Source: Pseudolactococcus hodotermopsidis (GTDB lineage Bacteria > Bacillota > Bacilli > Lactobacillales > Streptococcaceae). Taken from it: DNA of 64,000 nt. Positions 49,901-57,644 of this stretch are shown piece after piece (position 1 is the first letter of the stretch; every line of letters begins with the position of its first letter). Where the stretch lies: positions 1 through 64,000 of the forward strand of contig NZ_BLLI01000004.1 of the NCBI RefSeq assembly GCF_011170085.1, written 5' to 3'. Position numbers and translations under genes: made by a program. The notes below the pieces were generated by a model that saw only the letters and a program-made list of their open reading frames with translations, was not told the DNA's origin and did no database searches.

Positions 49901-52900
49901 TCAATGATAGTTACCATTACTTTTTGCTCATTTGCCGTGTAAACGACAGTCGCCGTCCTATCTTCAGGTCGGGTCGTCGTTTCTTTTAAGTTAATCGCCG
50001 AAACTTCTGTTTTTTCAGGCGAATAACCCGAAACACTCGGACTTGATACAGCATTGACAACTGACTTAGGATAATAGGTCGTTATGCCTGTTACCTCATC
50101 TTTATCCGTTATCCACGTAAGTGTTTGATTATTTTTTTCAAGCTGACGCGCCTCAGGCAAGCCTAAATAAATCACACTTGCATTTGTTTCAAGTTTAGCT
50201 TGCGTGTGCTTATGTGTCAGATGCAACCTGACAAGTTGATCTGCTGCATCATTATCATCATAATGCGTTGGCAAAAGCTGATAATCAGTCACATCTTCAT
50301 AAGTTGTCGCCCAATTTTTCTGATAAGTGAAACTTCTACCGGTTTTACCTGTCAATACATAAGTTTCGAGAATCTCGCCATCATTATCATCATCAACAAC
50401 TGTCACTTGCACCTTTTGCTCATTTGCCACGTAAGTCACAGTTTCTGATGAATCTTCAGGTTGGGTTGTCATCTCACTTAAATCAACTGGCAAAATTTCA
50501 GCTTTTTCAGCTATATAACCTGAAATAACAGGAGTTGGCACAGCATTTATAGCCGTAACTGGCGCATAAGTCGTGAGTTTAGTCACTTCATCAGTATCAG
50601 TTTTCCATGAAATCGTCTGAGTTGTCGGCGCAAGTTCTTTAGCTTGCGGCAAACCAAAATAGGTTACAGTTGACCTGGTTTCATGTGTCCCTAAACTATG
50701 CTTATGTGTCAAATGAATCGTTACCGTCTGTTCATTTTCGCTATCAGCTTCATAACGATTTGAGATAGCGCTATAATCCGTCACATCTTGATAACCATCA
50801 GCCCAATTTTCTTGATACTCAAAAGTTTCATCAGTCTTACCTTCAACAACATAGCTGTCAACGAGTTCGCCGTTTTTGTCATCATCAATGACCCTAACAG
50901 TTACTTTTTGAACATCTGCCGTATAGGCGACAAGTTTCTCAATATCTTCAGGTTTAGTCATCGTTTCAGCCAATATTGCTGGAAAAACATCTGCACTTTC
51001 AGCAGTGTAACCTAAGACAAGAGGACTTGTTACAAGATTGATACTTGTAAGCGGTGTATAAGTCGTCACATCACTAGCCAAATCGGTATCTGTTGCCCAT
51101 GAAACTGTCTGAACACTTGACTCTAGTTGCTTATCTTCTGGCAAACCAGTATAGGTTACCGTTACACTCGTTTCATATGTTCCTGGTTTATGTTTATGCC
51201 ACAAATGAATCGCGATGACTTGCTTATTTTCCTCATCTGGCTCAAATTTATTTGGCACTTGACTATAATCAGTCGCATCGAGATAGTTATCTTCCGACCA
51301 ATTTGGATGAATCACAATCGGTTCATCTGTTTTACCAGTCACAACGTAAGTAACAATAGTTTCATTCAGATCATCATCAATGACAGTGATTTTTATGCCT
51401 TGCATATCAGGCGTGTAAGTTACCGTTGTCGTGAGATCTGTTGGTTCAGTGGTTGTCTCAAATAACGCCGCCGAAACTTCCTTCTTATCAGCAGTATAAC
51501 CTGCAACAACTTGACTGACAATGAGATCAGCAGACGTTAGAGGTTTATAACTCATAACTCCTGTAATCTCATCCTTGTCAACTTCCCAAGAAATCGTCTG
51601 CGTTTTTGGTTCAATCTTTTTATCATCAGGCAAACCAGCGTATTCAATAACTGACAAGGTTTCAAGCCTACCTTTTACATGATTATGCGCCAAATGAATC
51701 GTTATCGTTTGATCAATACCGTCATTATCATCATAAGTAGTCGCAAAATTGTTATAATCTGTGACATCAAGATAGCCAGCTTGCCAATTTTTTTGATAGG
51801 CAAACGTCTCACCAGTTTTACCCGTAAGTGTATAGCTGTCAACAACTTCAGCGTGTTTGTCATCATCAACGACAGTTACCATCACTCTTTGCTCATTGGC
51901 AAGATAAGCTACCGTCGTTGTCAAGTTTTCAGGTTTCGTCTCCGTTTCAGTCAACTCAATTGCGGCAACGCCAGCTATTTCAGCAGTATAACCTGCGATA
52001 GTAGGGTTTGGTACACGATTCGCAGACATCGTCGGTTTATAGAGCGTAACACCTGTCACTTCATCTCTATCAATGTTCCAAACAATCGTTTGAATCGTTG
52101 GTGCTGGTAGTTTAGCTTTTGGCAAACCTGCATACTTCACCACTGCCTGTGTTTCATATGTGCCTACTGTATGCGTATGCGTCAAATGAATCGTTACAAA
52201 CTGTGTGATTTCTTCATCCCTAGGGGCTTGATGTACCTTAGGAAGCGTACTATAATCCGTCACATCAAGATATTCAGGTGGCCAATTCGTCTGAAACTCA
52301 AAAACTTCATCTGTTCTACCAATAACTTCATACCTGTCAACAATGTCATTGTCATTGTCATCATCAACAACATTTACGATAACTTTCTGCTCGTTAGCCG
52401 TATAAGTTACTCCTGTTTCAATATCATCTGGTTTTATCGAAGTTTCATCCAAATCAAGCACCGCAAGTTCTGCTGTATCAGCCGTATAACCTAAAACAAT
52501 TGGACTTGGCACCGCAACAAGTGTCGTCAGCGGTCGGTAGCGCACATCGCCTGTCACATCATCAGTATCAACTTCCCAAGAAATCGCCTGAATATTTGAG
52601 GTAGGTTGTCTATCCTCAGGTACACCCAAATAAGACACTATCGCTTTGCTTTCAAACGTGTCTTTTGTATGATGATGTATCAGATGAATCGTTACTGTTT
52701 GCGCATTATCATCAGCTATATAGTAGTTCGAGATATTGCTATAATCTGTCACATCTTGATAAGCAGTTGACCATTTCTGTTGATAAGCAAACGATTCGCC
52801 TGTTTTACCAGTGACAACATAGCTATCAATAATTTTACCGTTCTTATCATCATCAACAACCGTTACCGTTACTTCTTTGGTATTTGCCGTATAGGCAACC

Positions 52901-55900
52901 GTCATCACTATATCTTCAGGCTTGGTTGTCGTTTCTTGCAAGTCATCAAGTAAAACTTCTGACTTCTCAGCCGTATAACCTGCAACAGGTGGACTTGGAA
53001 TCCCTTCAATGCGTTTTTCAATTTTTTTGCTGAGAAAAGTGTAGTTGACATGACCAACTTTAGCTGAGCTTGGCGCATCACTAACATTTGAAATAGGCTT
53101 ATAAGTCGTGATATGCGTGACTTCATCCGTATCCGACTCCCAAGAAATCGTCTGAATCATAGCCGCAGGTGTCAGCTCAAGTGGCAAACCAGTATAGCTA
53201 AGAGTCAAAGTCGTTTCATGCGTGCCTTGCGTATGCTTGTGTCTCAAATGAATCTCAACAATCTGTTCTTTATCTGCCTCCTCATAAAAAATCGCAAGAC
53301 TACTATAATCTGTCACATCAAGATAATCAGCCGGACAAGTCCCCTGATACTCAAAAGGTTCGCCAATTTTTCCAGTGATAAAAAGGCTATCAATAATTTC
53401 ATCATCTTTATCCTTATCAATAATATTGACAAGAATTTTTTTCTCAGTTGCAATATAAGCAACAGTTGCCGTCACATCTTCGGGTTGGACCGTTGTTTCA
53501 AGAAGTTCAGCAGGTAAAATTTCTGACTTTTCAGCCCTATACCCCAAAACTTCTGGGCTTGGCACGCTCGTTACAGGCGTAAGTGGCGTATAAGTCGTAA
53601 GCCCCAACACTTGGTCTGTATCAGTTGCCCAAGCAATCGTCTGACTTACTGCTGCTAGCTGAAGTTCTTCGGGTAAATTCGCATAGACCACCGTAACTTG
53701 TGTTTCATGCGTTCCTTGCGTGTGTTGATGCTTCAGATGAAGCGTGATAGTTCGGTCATCATCTGCCTCATAACGAGTCGAAATACCACTATAATCTGTC
53801 ACATCAAGATAATCAGCTGACCAATTTTTCTGAAACTCGAAACTAGCATCAGTTTTTCCTATAATGTGGTAGCTATCAACAACTTCCCCATTAGCATCAT
53901 CATCAACGACAGTTATCGTCACTTCCTGATCATTTGCCGCATAAGTAATCGTCATCTCAATAGATTCAGGTTGCGCTGTCGTTTCACGCAATTCAAGCGT
54001 CAAACTTTCCACATTTTCAACCGTATAACCAGAAATCTCAGGACTTGCTAAAGTCGTAACAGGTGCAGACGGTATATAGGTCATGACACCTGTCACTTCA
54101 TCTGTATCAGTTGTCCACGAAATTGTCTGAACAGTCGGCTCAAGTTGCCTAGTCTCAGGCAGACCACGATAAAACATCGCAACACTTGTTGCAAAAGCAC
54201 CTTGACTATGCCGATGCGCCAAATGGACAGTCACCGTTTCGTCAGCCGTATCATTGTCATCAAAAGCTCGATCAAAATAATCGCCCTCGCCATGATAACG
54301 ATACTTTTTCAATTTTTCATCGCTTTCAAAATCAAGTTGAATGACAGAACCAACCGCCCCTTCTCGAACAACAGTCCCTATTTCTTCGGTAGTCTCATCA
54401 TCAACATAACATAGCGTGATTTTCCGAAATGGTGGGACATAATTAACAGTCAAATTAGCTTGCAAATGATCAAAATCAGCCACATCGCCATCAACTGTTA
54501 TGCCTAACATCTCGCCCTCAACAGGTATATCAAAACTAATAACACCCGTTGCACTATCAATTATAATTTGTGATTGATTTGAGCTATAAATTTCAGCACT
54601 TGCACCGTCATATTTTGCCAAATCAGCACTTGGGACTTCATCTCCAGTTACCAAATCAAACGAATAATCACGCGAAATCTCAGCAGTCAAAATAAGCTCT
54701 TGCGGTGCAATAAGATTATCTTTGGCAAGCAAATTAGCCGTGAAATTGGCAAGACGCATCTCAACCGCACGTTTCGTACTATGACTTAAGAAAACCGAAT
54801 ATTCCGCATCAGGCAAACGCTCACTTGGGACATTATTTTCCTTGATAATATAACCTTTAGCTTGATAACGTTCCAATTCTTTTTCAAACGCATCAGCTGT
54901 TACCGCTAATGTTTTCAGTACTTGCCCGATACTTTCATCATGGAAAGTAACTGTAAACGTCATCGGACGATACGTGACCGTCACGACTAAATCTTCAGGT
55001 CGCGTCGTGACCTCATCAGCTTCAGCTGCTACAACCGTCTCAACATCAACCGTATAACCAACGATACTCGGACTTACAATCGTCTTTGGCACAGTCACTG
55101 GTTGATAAGTCGTAATACCAGTTGCCTCATCAAGATTTGCTTTCCAGTTAATCGTCCGAATAGCAGGCGCAGGCTTTAGCAAGTCAGGCAAGCCAATGTA
55201 GTTGACCAACAAAGTCGTCGCAAAAGTATCCTGAACATACTTATGTTTAAGTTGAATCGTAATCGTTTGCGCAACATCCTCCAAATGATTAAATGACTTC
55301 GGTAATTCCTCCTTACCTGAAATATAATCATAACCAGCAATATCAACAAATTCATAAGCAATCGTTTGATTGAACTTACCATCAATTTCATCTCTCAGGA
55401 TAATCTTATCATCATCAGTCACATCAACATAGTTGATAATTATTTTTTGTGGTTGCGCTTCAAAATAATATTCTTTTTTCTCAGCAATATCTGTTGTCCC
55501 ACAAGAAATCAGCTCATCCGCAGAAATAGTCGCTGCAATTTTAGTCAATTCATCAGCGAAATAATCAAAAATAGTCCCCAAATCAAGCGTATGACTAAGA
55601 ACCGTCTCGCCAGCCGTTGTCAAATTATAGCCAGAAAATTCTGGCAAGGCAACATTTTCATCATTTGCCACAACCACTTGTTTGCGATCAAGCACCCAAG
55701 AAATCTCAGAAGTATTTTCAACCTCACGCTTACCTTGAATCGTGATCTCAAAAGTCTGCTGCAATTCATCTTCAAGTTCATTATCAAGAAAATACAAATT
55801 GGCGCGTTGATAAGTCAATTGCGCCGTAAGCGTTTCAACCACCAAGTTATAGGTTACCGTTAATGTTATATTTTCGGGCTGAACAGTTGTCTCAACTACC

Positions 55901-57342
55901 GCAACATCAACATTTTCCTGATCCACAGCATAATCTTCAATAACAGGACTTGACACCTCAAGCATCTCAGTCAAAGGCTTATAGGTAACAACCTCAGTCA
56001 CTTCATCCTTATCACATTCCCAAGAAATCGTCTGAACATTATCCTCTAGTTTCAGTGCTTCTGGCAGACCATCATAGTGAATCGTAACAATCGTTTCAAG
56101 TGCCTCAACCTGATGTTTAACCCTTACTTTTATCGTCGCAACTTGCTCAAGTTCATCATCTGCAGCAAACGTCAAGATAGCCTCTGGCGTTTGCAAACTA
56201 CTGCTAACAAACTCGTAACCTTTTAAAGTTTCGCCAAAAATCGTTGGAAAAATGGTATTATACTCGGCAATATCCCTAATTTGACCATCAGAGACAGCAT
56301 ATTCATTTGTCACATCATCAATAACTTGCGTATGCAAAATCTTATTGCTATCTTCTTCAGATACAAAATCAATCGTCATTTTTTGTGACTTTGGATCATA
56401 ATCAAAAGGACCAACAGTTGTCTCATCACGTTCTTCAACTGCTTCATTTGAAATATCTAAATAGTCTTCATCTAACGGCACAACCTTTAATTTGTCGCTA
56501 AAAAAATCATAGACTGTTCCCAAATCAACATGAGTCGAAAAAGGAATATCAGACGTCTCTCTAAGTGAATAGCCTGAAATAATGGGCAGATCTGTTTTAT
56601 GATTTGACGACAAAATCTGCTCACGATCAACAAGCCACTCAATATGAGTTGGGTCACTCTCATTTCTACTGCCGACAATTATCGTCTCAAAAACATGCGA
56701 AAAAATACCCAACTCCGCATTGTCAACGTGTTCACCGCCGCGGTGGATGAAATAAGTATTATCACGGTAAAAAGTGAGGATGGCATTGATGTCATAAACT
56801 CTTGAATCTTCAACATAAGTCACAAAATCAATCTTATCAATCGGCGTTTCCGAATTGCCAGTTTGATAATCTAAGGTCATATCAATCGGCGCAACACTTA
56901 ATTTATCGGGTCTAAAGCCCACAACGATTGGCGTTTTGACTACTTCAGAAAAACTTGAGCCAATGTGTGGCGTAAAGCGACTTTCTTTTGTTACCTCATC
57001 TCTATCCTTGTTCCAAATAATTGTTTGAATATTTGGCTCAATAGCTAGATTATCAGGCAAGCCTAAATAGACGACCGTTGCAGTCGTCATATACATGCTT
57101 ACCCTGTGTCTATGAGTCAGATGAATCGTTTTTGTCGTCTCTTTACCAAACTCCCACTTAAATATTTGCTTTTTACCAGCAACATAATTTTTCAGTTGTT
57201 TATCTTCCCCAAAGATAATCGTCTGACTTGAACCACGTAAACCTCTTCTAACTTTTTCAGTAATAACGCTACCCTCATTGTCGTCATCAACAAAAGTCAG
57301 CGTGATTTCTAATTCATCATCTTTATTTTTAGTTGTCATCAT
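43939..57342 (-). CDS. Giant Mub/MucBP-like repeat protein (4467 aa) without secretion or anchor signals
   Basis: An uninterrupted 13.4-kb ORF. It contains 22 copies of a mucus-binding-like unit recognisable by GLP near its start, QTISW--D-DEVTG-TTY, the VPSPVVSGYTAE stretch, ETTTKPED, and then VTVVDDDNDGE, SYVLTGKTDE, a YLDVTDYS stretch and IHLTHKHTQGT. Successive units are about 163 residues apart. These resemble Mub B1/B2 and MucBP domains of lactobacillar adhesins. The protein is strongly acidic. The N-terminus (MMTTKNKDDELEITL) has no signal peptide, and the C-terminus (NVSVRYS) has no LPXTG, membrane helix or charged tail. A stop codon lies directly before the ATG, AAAGG lies eight bases upstream and a terminator follows, so the ORF seems complete rather than cut by the window. 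Function unknown. Confidence 0.85.
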   Translation of the reverse strand: MMTTKNKDDELEITLTFVDDDNEGSVITEKVRRGLRGSSQTIIFGEDKQLKNYVAGKKQIFKWEFGKETTKTIHLTHRHRVSMYMTTATVVYLGLPDNLAIEPNIQTIIWNKDRDEVTKESRFTPHIGSSFSEVVKTPIVVGFRPDKLSVAPIDMTLDYQTGNSETPIDKIDFVTYVEDSRVYDINAILTFYRDNTYFIHRGGEHVDNAELGIFSHVFETIIVGSRNESDPTHIEWLVDREQILSSNHKTDLPIISGYSLRETSDIPFSTHVDLGTVYDFFSDKLKVVPLDEDYLDISNEAVEERDETTVGPFDYDPKSQKMTIDFVSEEDSNKILHTQVIDDVTNEYAVSDGQIRDIAEYNTIFPTIFGETLKGYEFVSSSLQTPEAILTFAADDELEQVATIKVRVKHQVEALETIVTIHYDGLPEALKLEDNVQTISWECDKDEVTEVVTYKPLTEMLEVSSPVIEDYAVDQENVDVAVVETTVQPENITLTVTYNLVVETLTAQLTYQRANLYFLDNELEDELQQTFEITIQGKREVENTSEISWVLDRKQVVVANDENVALPEFSGYNLTTAGETVLSHTLDLGTIFDYFADELTKIAATISADELISCGTTDIAEKKEYYFEAQPQKIIINYVDVTDDDKIILRDEIDGKFNQTIAYEFVDIAGYDYISGKEELPKSFNHLEDVAQTITIQLKHKYVQDTFATTLLVNYIGLPDLLKPAPAIRTINWKANLDEATGITTYQPVTVPKTIVSPSIVGYTVDVETVVAAEADEVTTRPEDLVVTVTYRPMTFTVTFHDESIGQVLKTLAVTADAFEKELERYQAKGYIIKENNVPSERLPDAEYSVFLSHSTKRAVEMRLANFTANLLAKDNLIAPQELILTAEISRDYSFDLVTGDEVPSADLAKYDGASAEIYSSNQSQIIIDSATGVISFDIPVEGEMLGITVDGDVADFDHLQANLTVNYVPPFRKITLCYVDDETTEEIGTVVREGAVGSVIQLDFESDEKLKKYRYHGEGDYFDRAFDDNDTADETVTVHLAHRHSQGAFATSVAMFYRGLPETRQLEPTVQTISWTTDTDEVTGVMTYIPSAPVTTLASPEISGYTVENVESLTLELRETTAQPESIEMTITYAANDQEVTITVVDDDANGEVVDSYHIIGKTDASFEFQKNWSADYLDVTDYSGISTRYEADDDRTITLHLKHQHTQGTHETQVTVVYANLPEELQLAAVSQTIAWATDTDQVLGLTTYTPLTPVTSVPSPEVLGYRAEKSEILPAELLETTVQPEDVTATVAYIATEKKILVNIIDKDKDDEIIDSLFITGKIGEPFEYQGTCPADYLDVTDYSSLAIFYEEADKEQIVEIHLRHKHTQGTHETTLTLSYTGLPLELTPAAMIQTISWESDTDEVTHITTYKPISNVSDAPSSAKVGHVNYTFLSKKIEKRIEGIPSPPVAGYTAEKSEVLLDDLQETTTKPEDIVMTVAYTANTKEVTVTVVDDDKNGKIIDSYVVTGKTGESFAYQQKWSTAYQDVTDYSNISNYYIADDNAQTVTIHLIHHHTKDTFESKAIVSYLGVPEDRQPTSNIQAISWEVDTDDVTGDVRYRPLTTLVAVPSPIVLGYTADTAELAVLDLDETSIKPDDIETGVTYTANEQKVIVNVVDDDNDNDIVDRYEVIGRTDEVFEFQTNWPPEYLDVTDYSTLPKVHQAPRDEEITQFVTIHLTHTHTVGTYETQAVVKYAGLPKAKLPAPTIQTIVWNIDRDEVTGVTLYKPTMSANRVPNPTIAGYTAEIAGVAAIELTETETKPENLTTTVAYLANEQRVMVTVVDDDKHAEVVDSYTLTGKTGETFAYQKNWQAGYLDVTDYNNFATTYDDNDGIDQTITIHLAHNHVKGRLETLSVIEYAGLPDDKKIEPKTQTISWEVDKDEITGVMSYKPLTSADLIVSQVVAGYTADKKEVSAALFETTTEPTDLTTTVTYTPDMQGIKITVIDDDLNETIVTYVVTGKTDEPIVIHPNWSEDNYLDATDYSQVPNKFEPDEENKQVIAIHLWHKHKPGTYETSVTVTYTGLPEDKQLESSVQTVSWATDTDLASDVTTYTPLTSINLVTSPLVLGYTAESADVFPAILAETMTKPEDIEKLVAYTADVQKVTVRVIDDDKNGELVDSYVVEGKTDETFEYQENWADGYQDVTDYSAISNRYEADSENEQTVTIHLTHKHSLGTHETRSTVTYFGLPQAKELAPTTQTISWKTDTDEVTKLTTYAPVTAINAVPTPVISGYIAEKAEILPVDLSEMTTQPEDSSETVTYVANEQKVQVTVVDDDNDGEILETYVLTGKTGRSFTYQKNWATTYEDVTDYQLLPTHYDDNDAADQLVRLHLTHKHTQAKLETNASVIYLGLPEARQLEKNNQTLTWITDKDEVTGITTYYPKSVVNAVSSPSVSGYSPEKTEVSAINLKETTTRPEDRTATVVYTANEQKVMVTIIDDEQNQTIDSYLMTGKTDEPFDYHKKCLPGYVDATDYNSFSNFYDDKDGVNQVVTIHLTHKHTAATFETLLTVNYVGLPEDKEVAVHSQTLVWQTDTDEVTRVIAYKPVMTDVIVQSPVIAGYTASQLAFTLALTETTTEPENVTATVTYEANHQEVKVSVVDDEANGELIDSYVLIGKTDEVFKLHKNWSTSYVDVTNYDNIPNCYQADENEQIITLHLVHDHTQGSLETKATVVYAGLPDDKQLMSNIQTISWATDKDKVTSMTTYTPVTPVKTVPSPVVVGYTPEKSEIFLAELAERTVKPEELLVTVTYTADVQDVTVTVVDDDNKGEIVDSYIVEGRTDDSFEYQVNWSDKYVDVTDYTLLSNRFAASGGQMVTIHLAHKHTQGTYESMARIVYTGLPEDKKRQPTVQPISWTTDTDEVSAFTTYKPVDSLPIVPSPIVSGYTAEYEEVMIEVAETTDQPETIEMLVAYTANEQQVTVNVLDIDNDGELVDSYVLIGQTDEPIDYHKNWSESYEDVTDYQQVSNRYDDTVEQIVTLHLAHKHTRDTLKTSATVSYTGLPKARMLEPIVQTISWESDEDEVTGVTLYTPSSSINSVSSPVIPGYTPEKTKIDTIKLVKTTTKPEDLLSTVAYTADMQKVTVTIVDDDERGEVIGRYVTIGKTDEPLEYQKKWLPSYEDVTNYDSFVNYYEATTTRGQAITIHLAHRHTFGTLETVAQVAYVGLPDDKQLDSNVQTISWETDKDEVTGIINYKPITVVNPVPSPPIDFFKADKPRIVAPRFGQSTTKPEDVFATVTYTALSFYFTFIDETIGRTLAKSKLTAAEFKVELAQYLTDGYLPLLDGKPVDSLNLKDINLNEIRGLVRFVHNSKRVVETKTADFSVTLMATGFEIDKQIDLTAEISHDYSLDLVTNRAVTTANIAKVANASAETYHSDNRQVVIDVATGEISFDLPINGEVTETIVASGEANFTNLFGNVTIVYEPTLQKITLAYVDDDDNGRVIGTTKRAGLSGSEHTFVLADEADALLSHYVYNGEGEQFTWIFDGETTAEQTEQIHLAHRHTSGTFETNVAVIYVGLPDEKKIEPVIQKVSWSTDTDDVTGLTIYTPLTTINTVVHPIVSGYMTAKAEIAPVKLTERTTEPKDMSAQVTYTATEQQVLVTVVDDDTDGQVLDSYTLVGKTDDVINYRKNWASIYVEVTDESNLPSYFEATDGAAQAVTIHLAHRHDYGTFETSNRVIYTGLPEANQPEPVVQTIAWKTDKDDVTGELMYQLVTEITPVASPVISGYTADKATVLVTMPLESLTTPESVETFVSYTATEQTLTVTIVDDENNEEILDSYTLTGKTDELIDYRKEWSDSYCDVTDYSSLPTHFQETAANNAQNVTIHLTHKHHKESYESKVMVVYVGLPKDRKLEPNNQSIAWEIDYDDVTDVTTYTPLTQPISVPNPLVLGYGTKFAELSAPTLTARTTEPGDLTAKVTYTANKQKVVVILVDDEKDGEVVETYTLTGKTDEQIVYPKDCPAMYLDVTDYRHLPSHFDANDSADQKATIHLIHQHMRDTYETKFTISYDGLSEDKKLPLNVQTISWKTNLDEVTGITTYQPMQQPISVPNPSVVGYTTRFAEVTAPELLDTITQPEDLVLTVAYTANAQQVTVTVVDDDNDGEILDSYPVTGKTDETIIHKPYPAQYVDVTDYSRQATRYEADETVDQVLTIHLKHKHTQVDYETKLMVVYVGLPKAQHLAPTVQVIYWKIDTDLVTGVISYQPVTVLQPIASPLVVGYATESSEVVVDALLEQPTKPENIVLTVNYHPISFTLICDFPNRMLTMTVLTAREYEVVLASYRTRGYVIKSTDVPSNPAECQADTIYSVRFVHGTKRAFETKEVQFTVDLLKQGAESSQEMLLSARLSREYSLDLLTGKQLAADAEMAYFDGASATTYSSDNAQVVIDSMTGAISFEIAVDGYNVETTVDNAFVSFDDPQANVSVRYS
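46950..54432 (-). repeat. Giant gene super-block 2 (14 tandem units plus closing module)
   Basis: Residues about 971-3465. It opens with KITLCYVDDETTEE, then has 14 GLP units from about 1060 to 3209 with a period near 489 bases, closed by the second copy of the VVIDVATGEISFDLP module (about 3285-3465). The DNA copies are clearly related but not identical. Confidence 0.82.
54432..57342 (-). repeat. Giant gene super-block 1 (three units plus closing module)
   Basis: Residues 1-971. It opens with EITLTFVDDDNEG, has GLP units at about 95, 424 and 719, and closes with the IIIDSATGVISFDIP module (about 794-971). Between units it carries a domain found twice only here (about 195-330 and 515-615; VDLGTVYDFFSDKL and LDLGTIFDYFADEL). 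Confidence 0.78.
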
Positions 57343-57644
57343 CTAAGAAACCTTTGAATACTGCAATTATTTTTTATTCTAAACAAGATATATATACTCC
57401 TATATTATAATAACATTTTCAAGACCAAAATTCTAGTGCCTAAGAAAAATTGTTTATTTTTCCCAAATAACATTACGTTTCATATATACATAACACCACT
57501 AGATATTAGTTTTCACCAACGCCATCGGCACGCATGACAAAGACATTACTCATCAAATAGCGCTAAATCATATCACATTTTTTAGGTATTGGCGTATTAA
57601 AAAATGCCAAACTAGGCATTTTAAGTCAACTTAAACGCTTATCA
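57343..57644. other. Gap between fhs and the giant gene
   Basis: A 302-base AT-rich gap. It holds the fhs terminator at its right end and, on the minus strand, a TATAAT (57404-57409) about 62 bases before the giant-gene ATG without a convincing -35, then AAAGG as ribosome site. I see no gene in it apart from a 15-codon open stretch judged not significant. Confidence 0.6.
57597..57622 (-). terminator. fhs terminator
   Basis: An 8-bp stem AAAATGCC/GGCATTTT (57615-57622 with 57601-57608), six-base loop, and a T run on the minus strand, about 22 bases after the fhs stop. Confidence 0.88.

Noticed and set aside
43939-57342. Regular repeats of about 489 bases that could suggest a CRISPR or satellite array
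   Set aside because: The period is far too long for CRISPR and the repeats are in-frame protein units with substitutions that keep coding sense.
43939-57342. Many open plus-strand stretches of 60-165 codons across the giant gene
   Set aside because: They are antisense shadows of the repeats, recur at the same place in each unit, and lack ribosome sites or known protein features.
57506-57553. A 15-codon minus-strand stretch reading MSNVFVMRADGVGEN, faintly like the start of some restriction proteins
   Set aside because: Too short to judge, no ribosome site, and no continuation in any frame.
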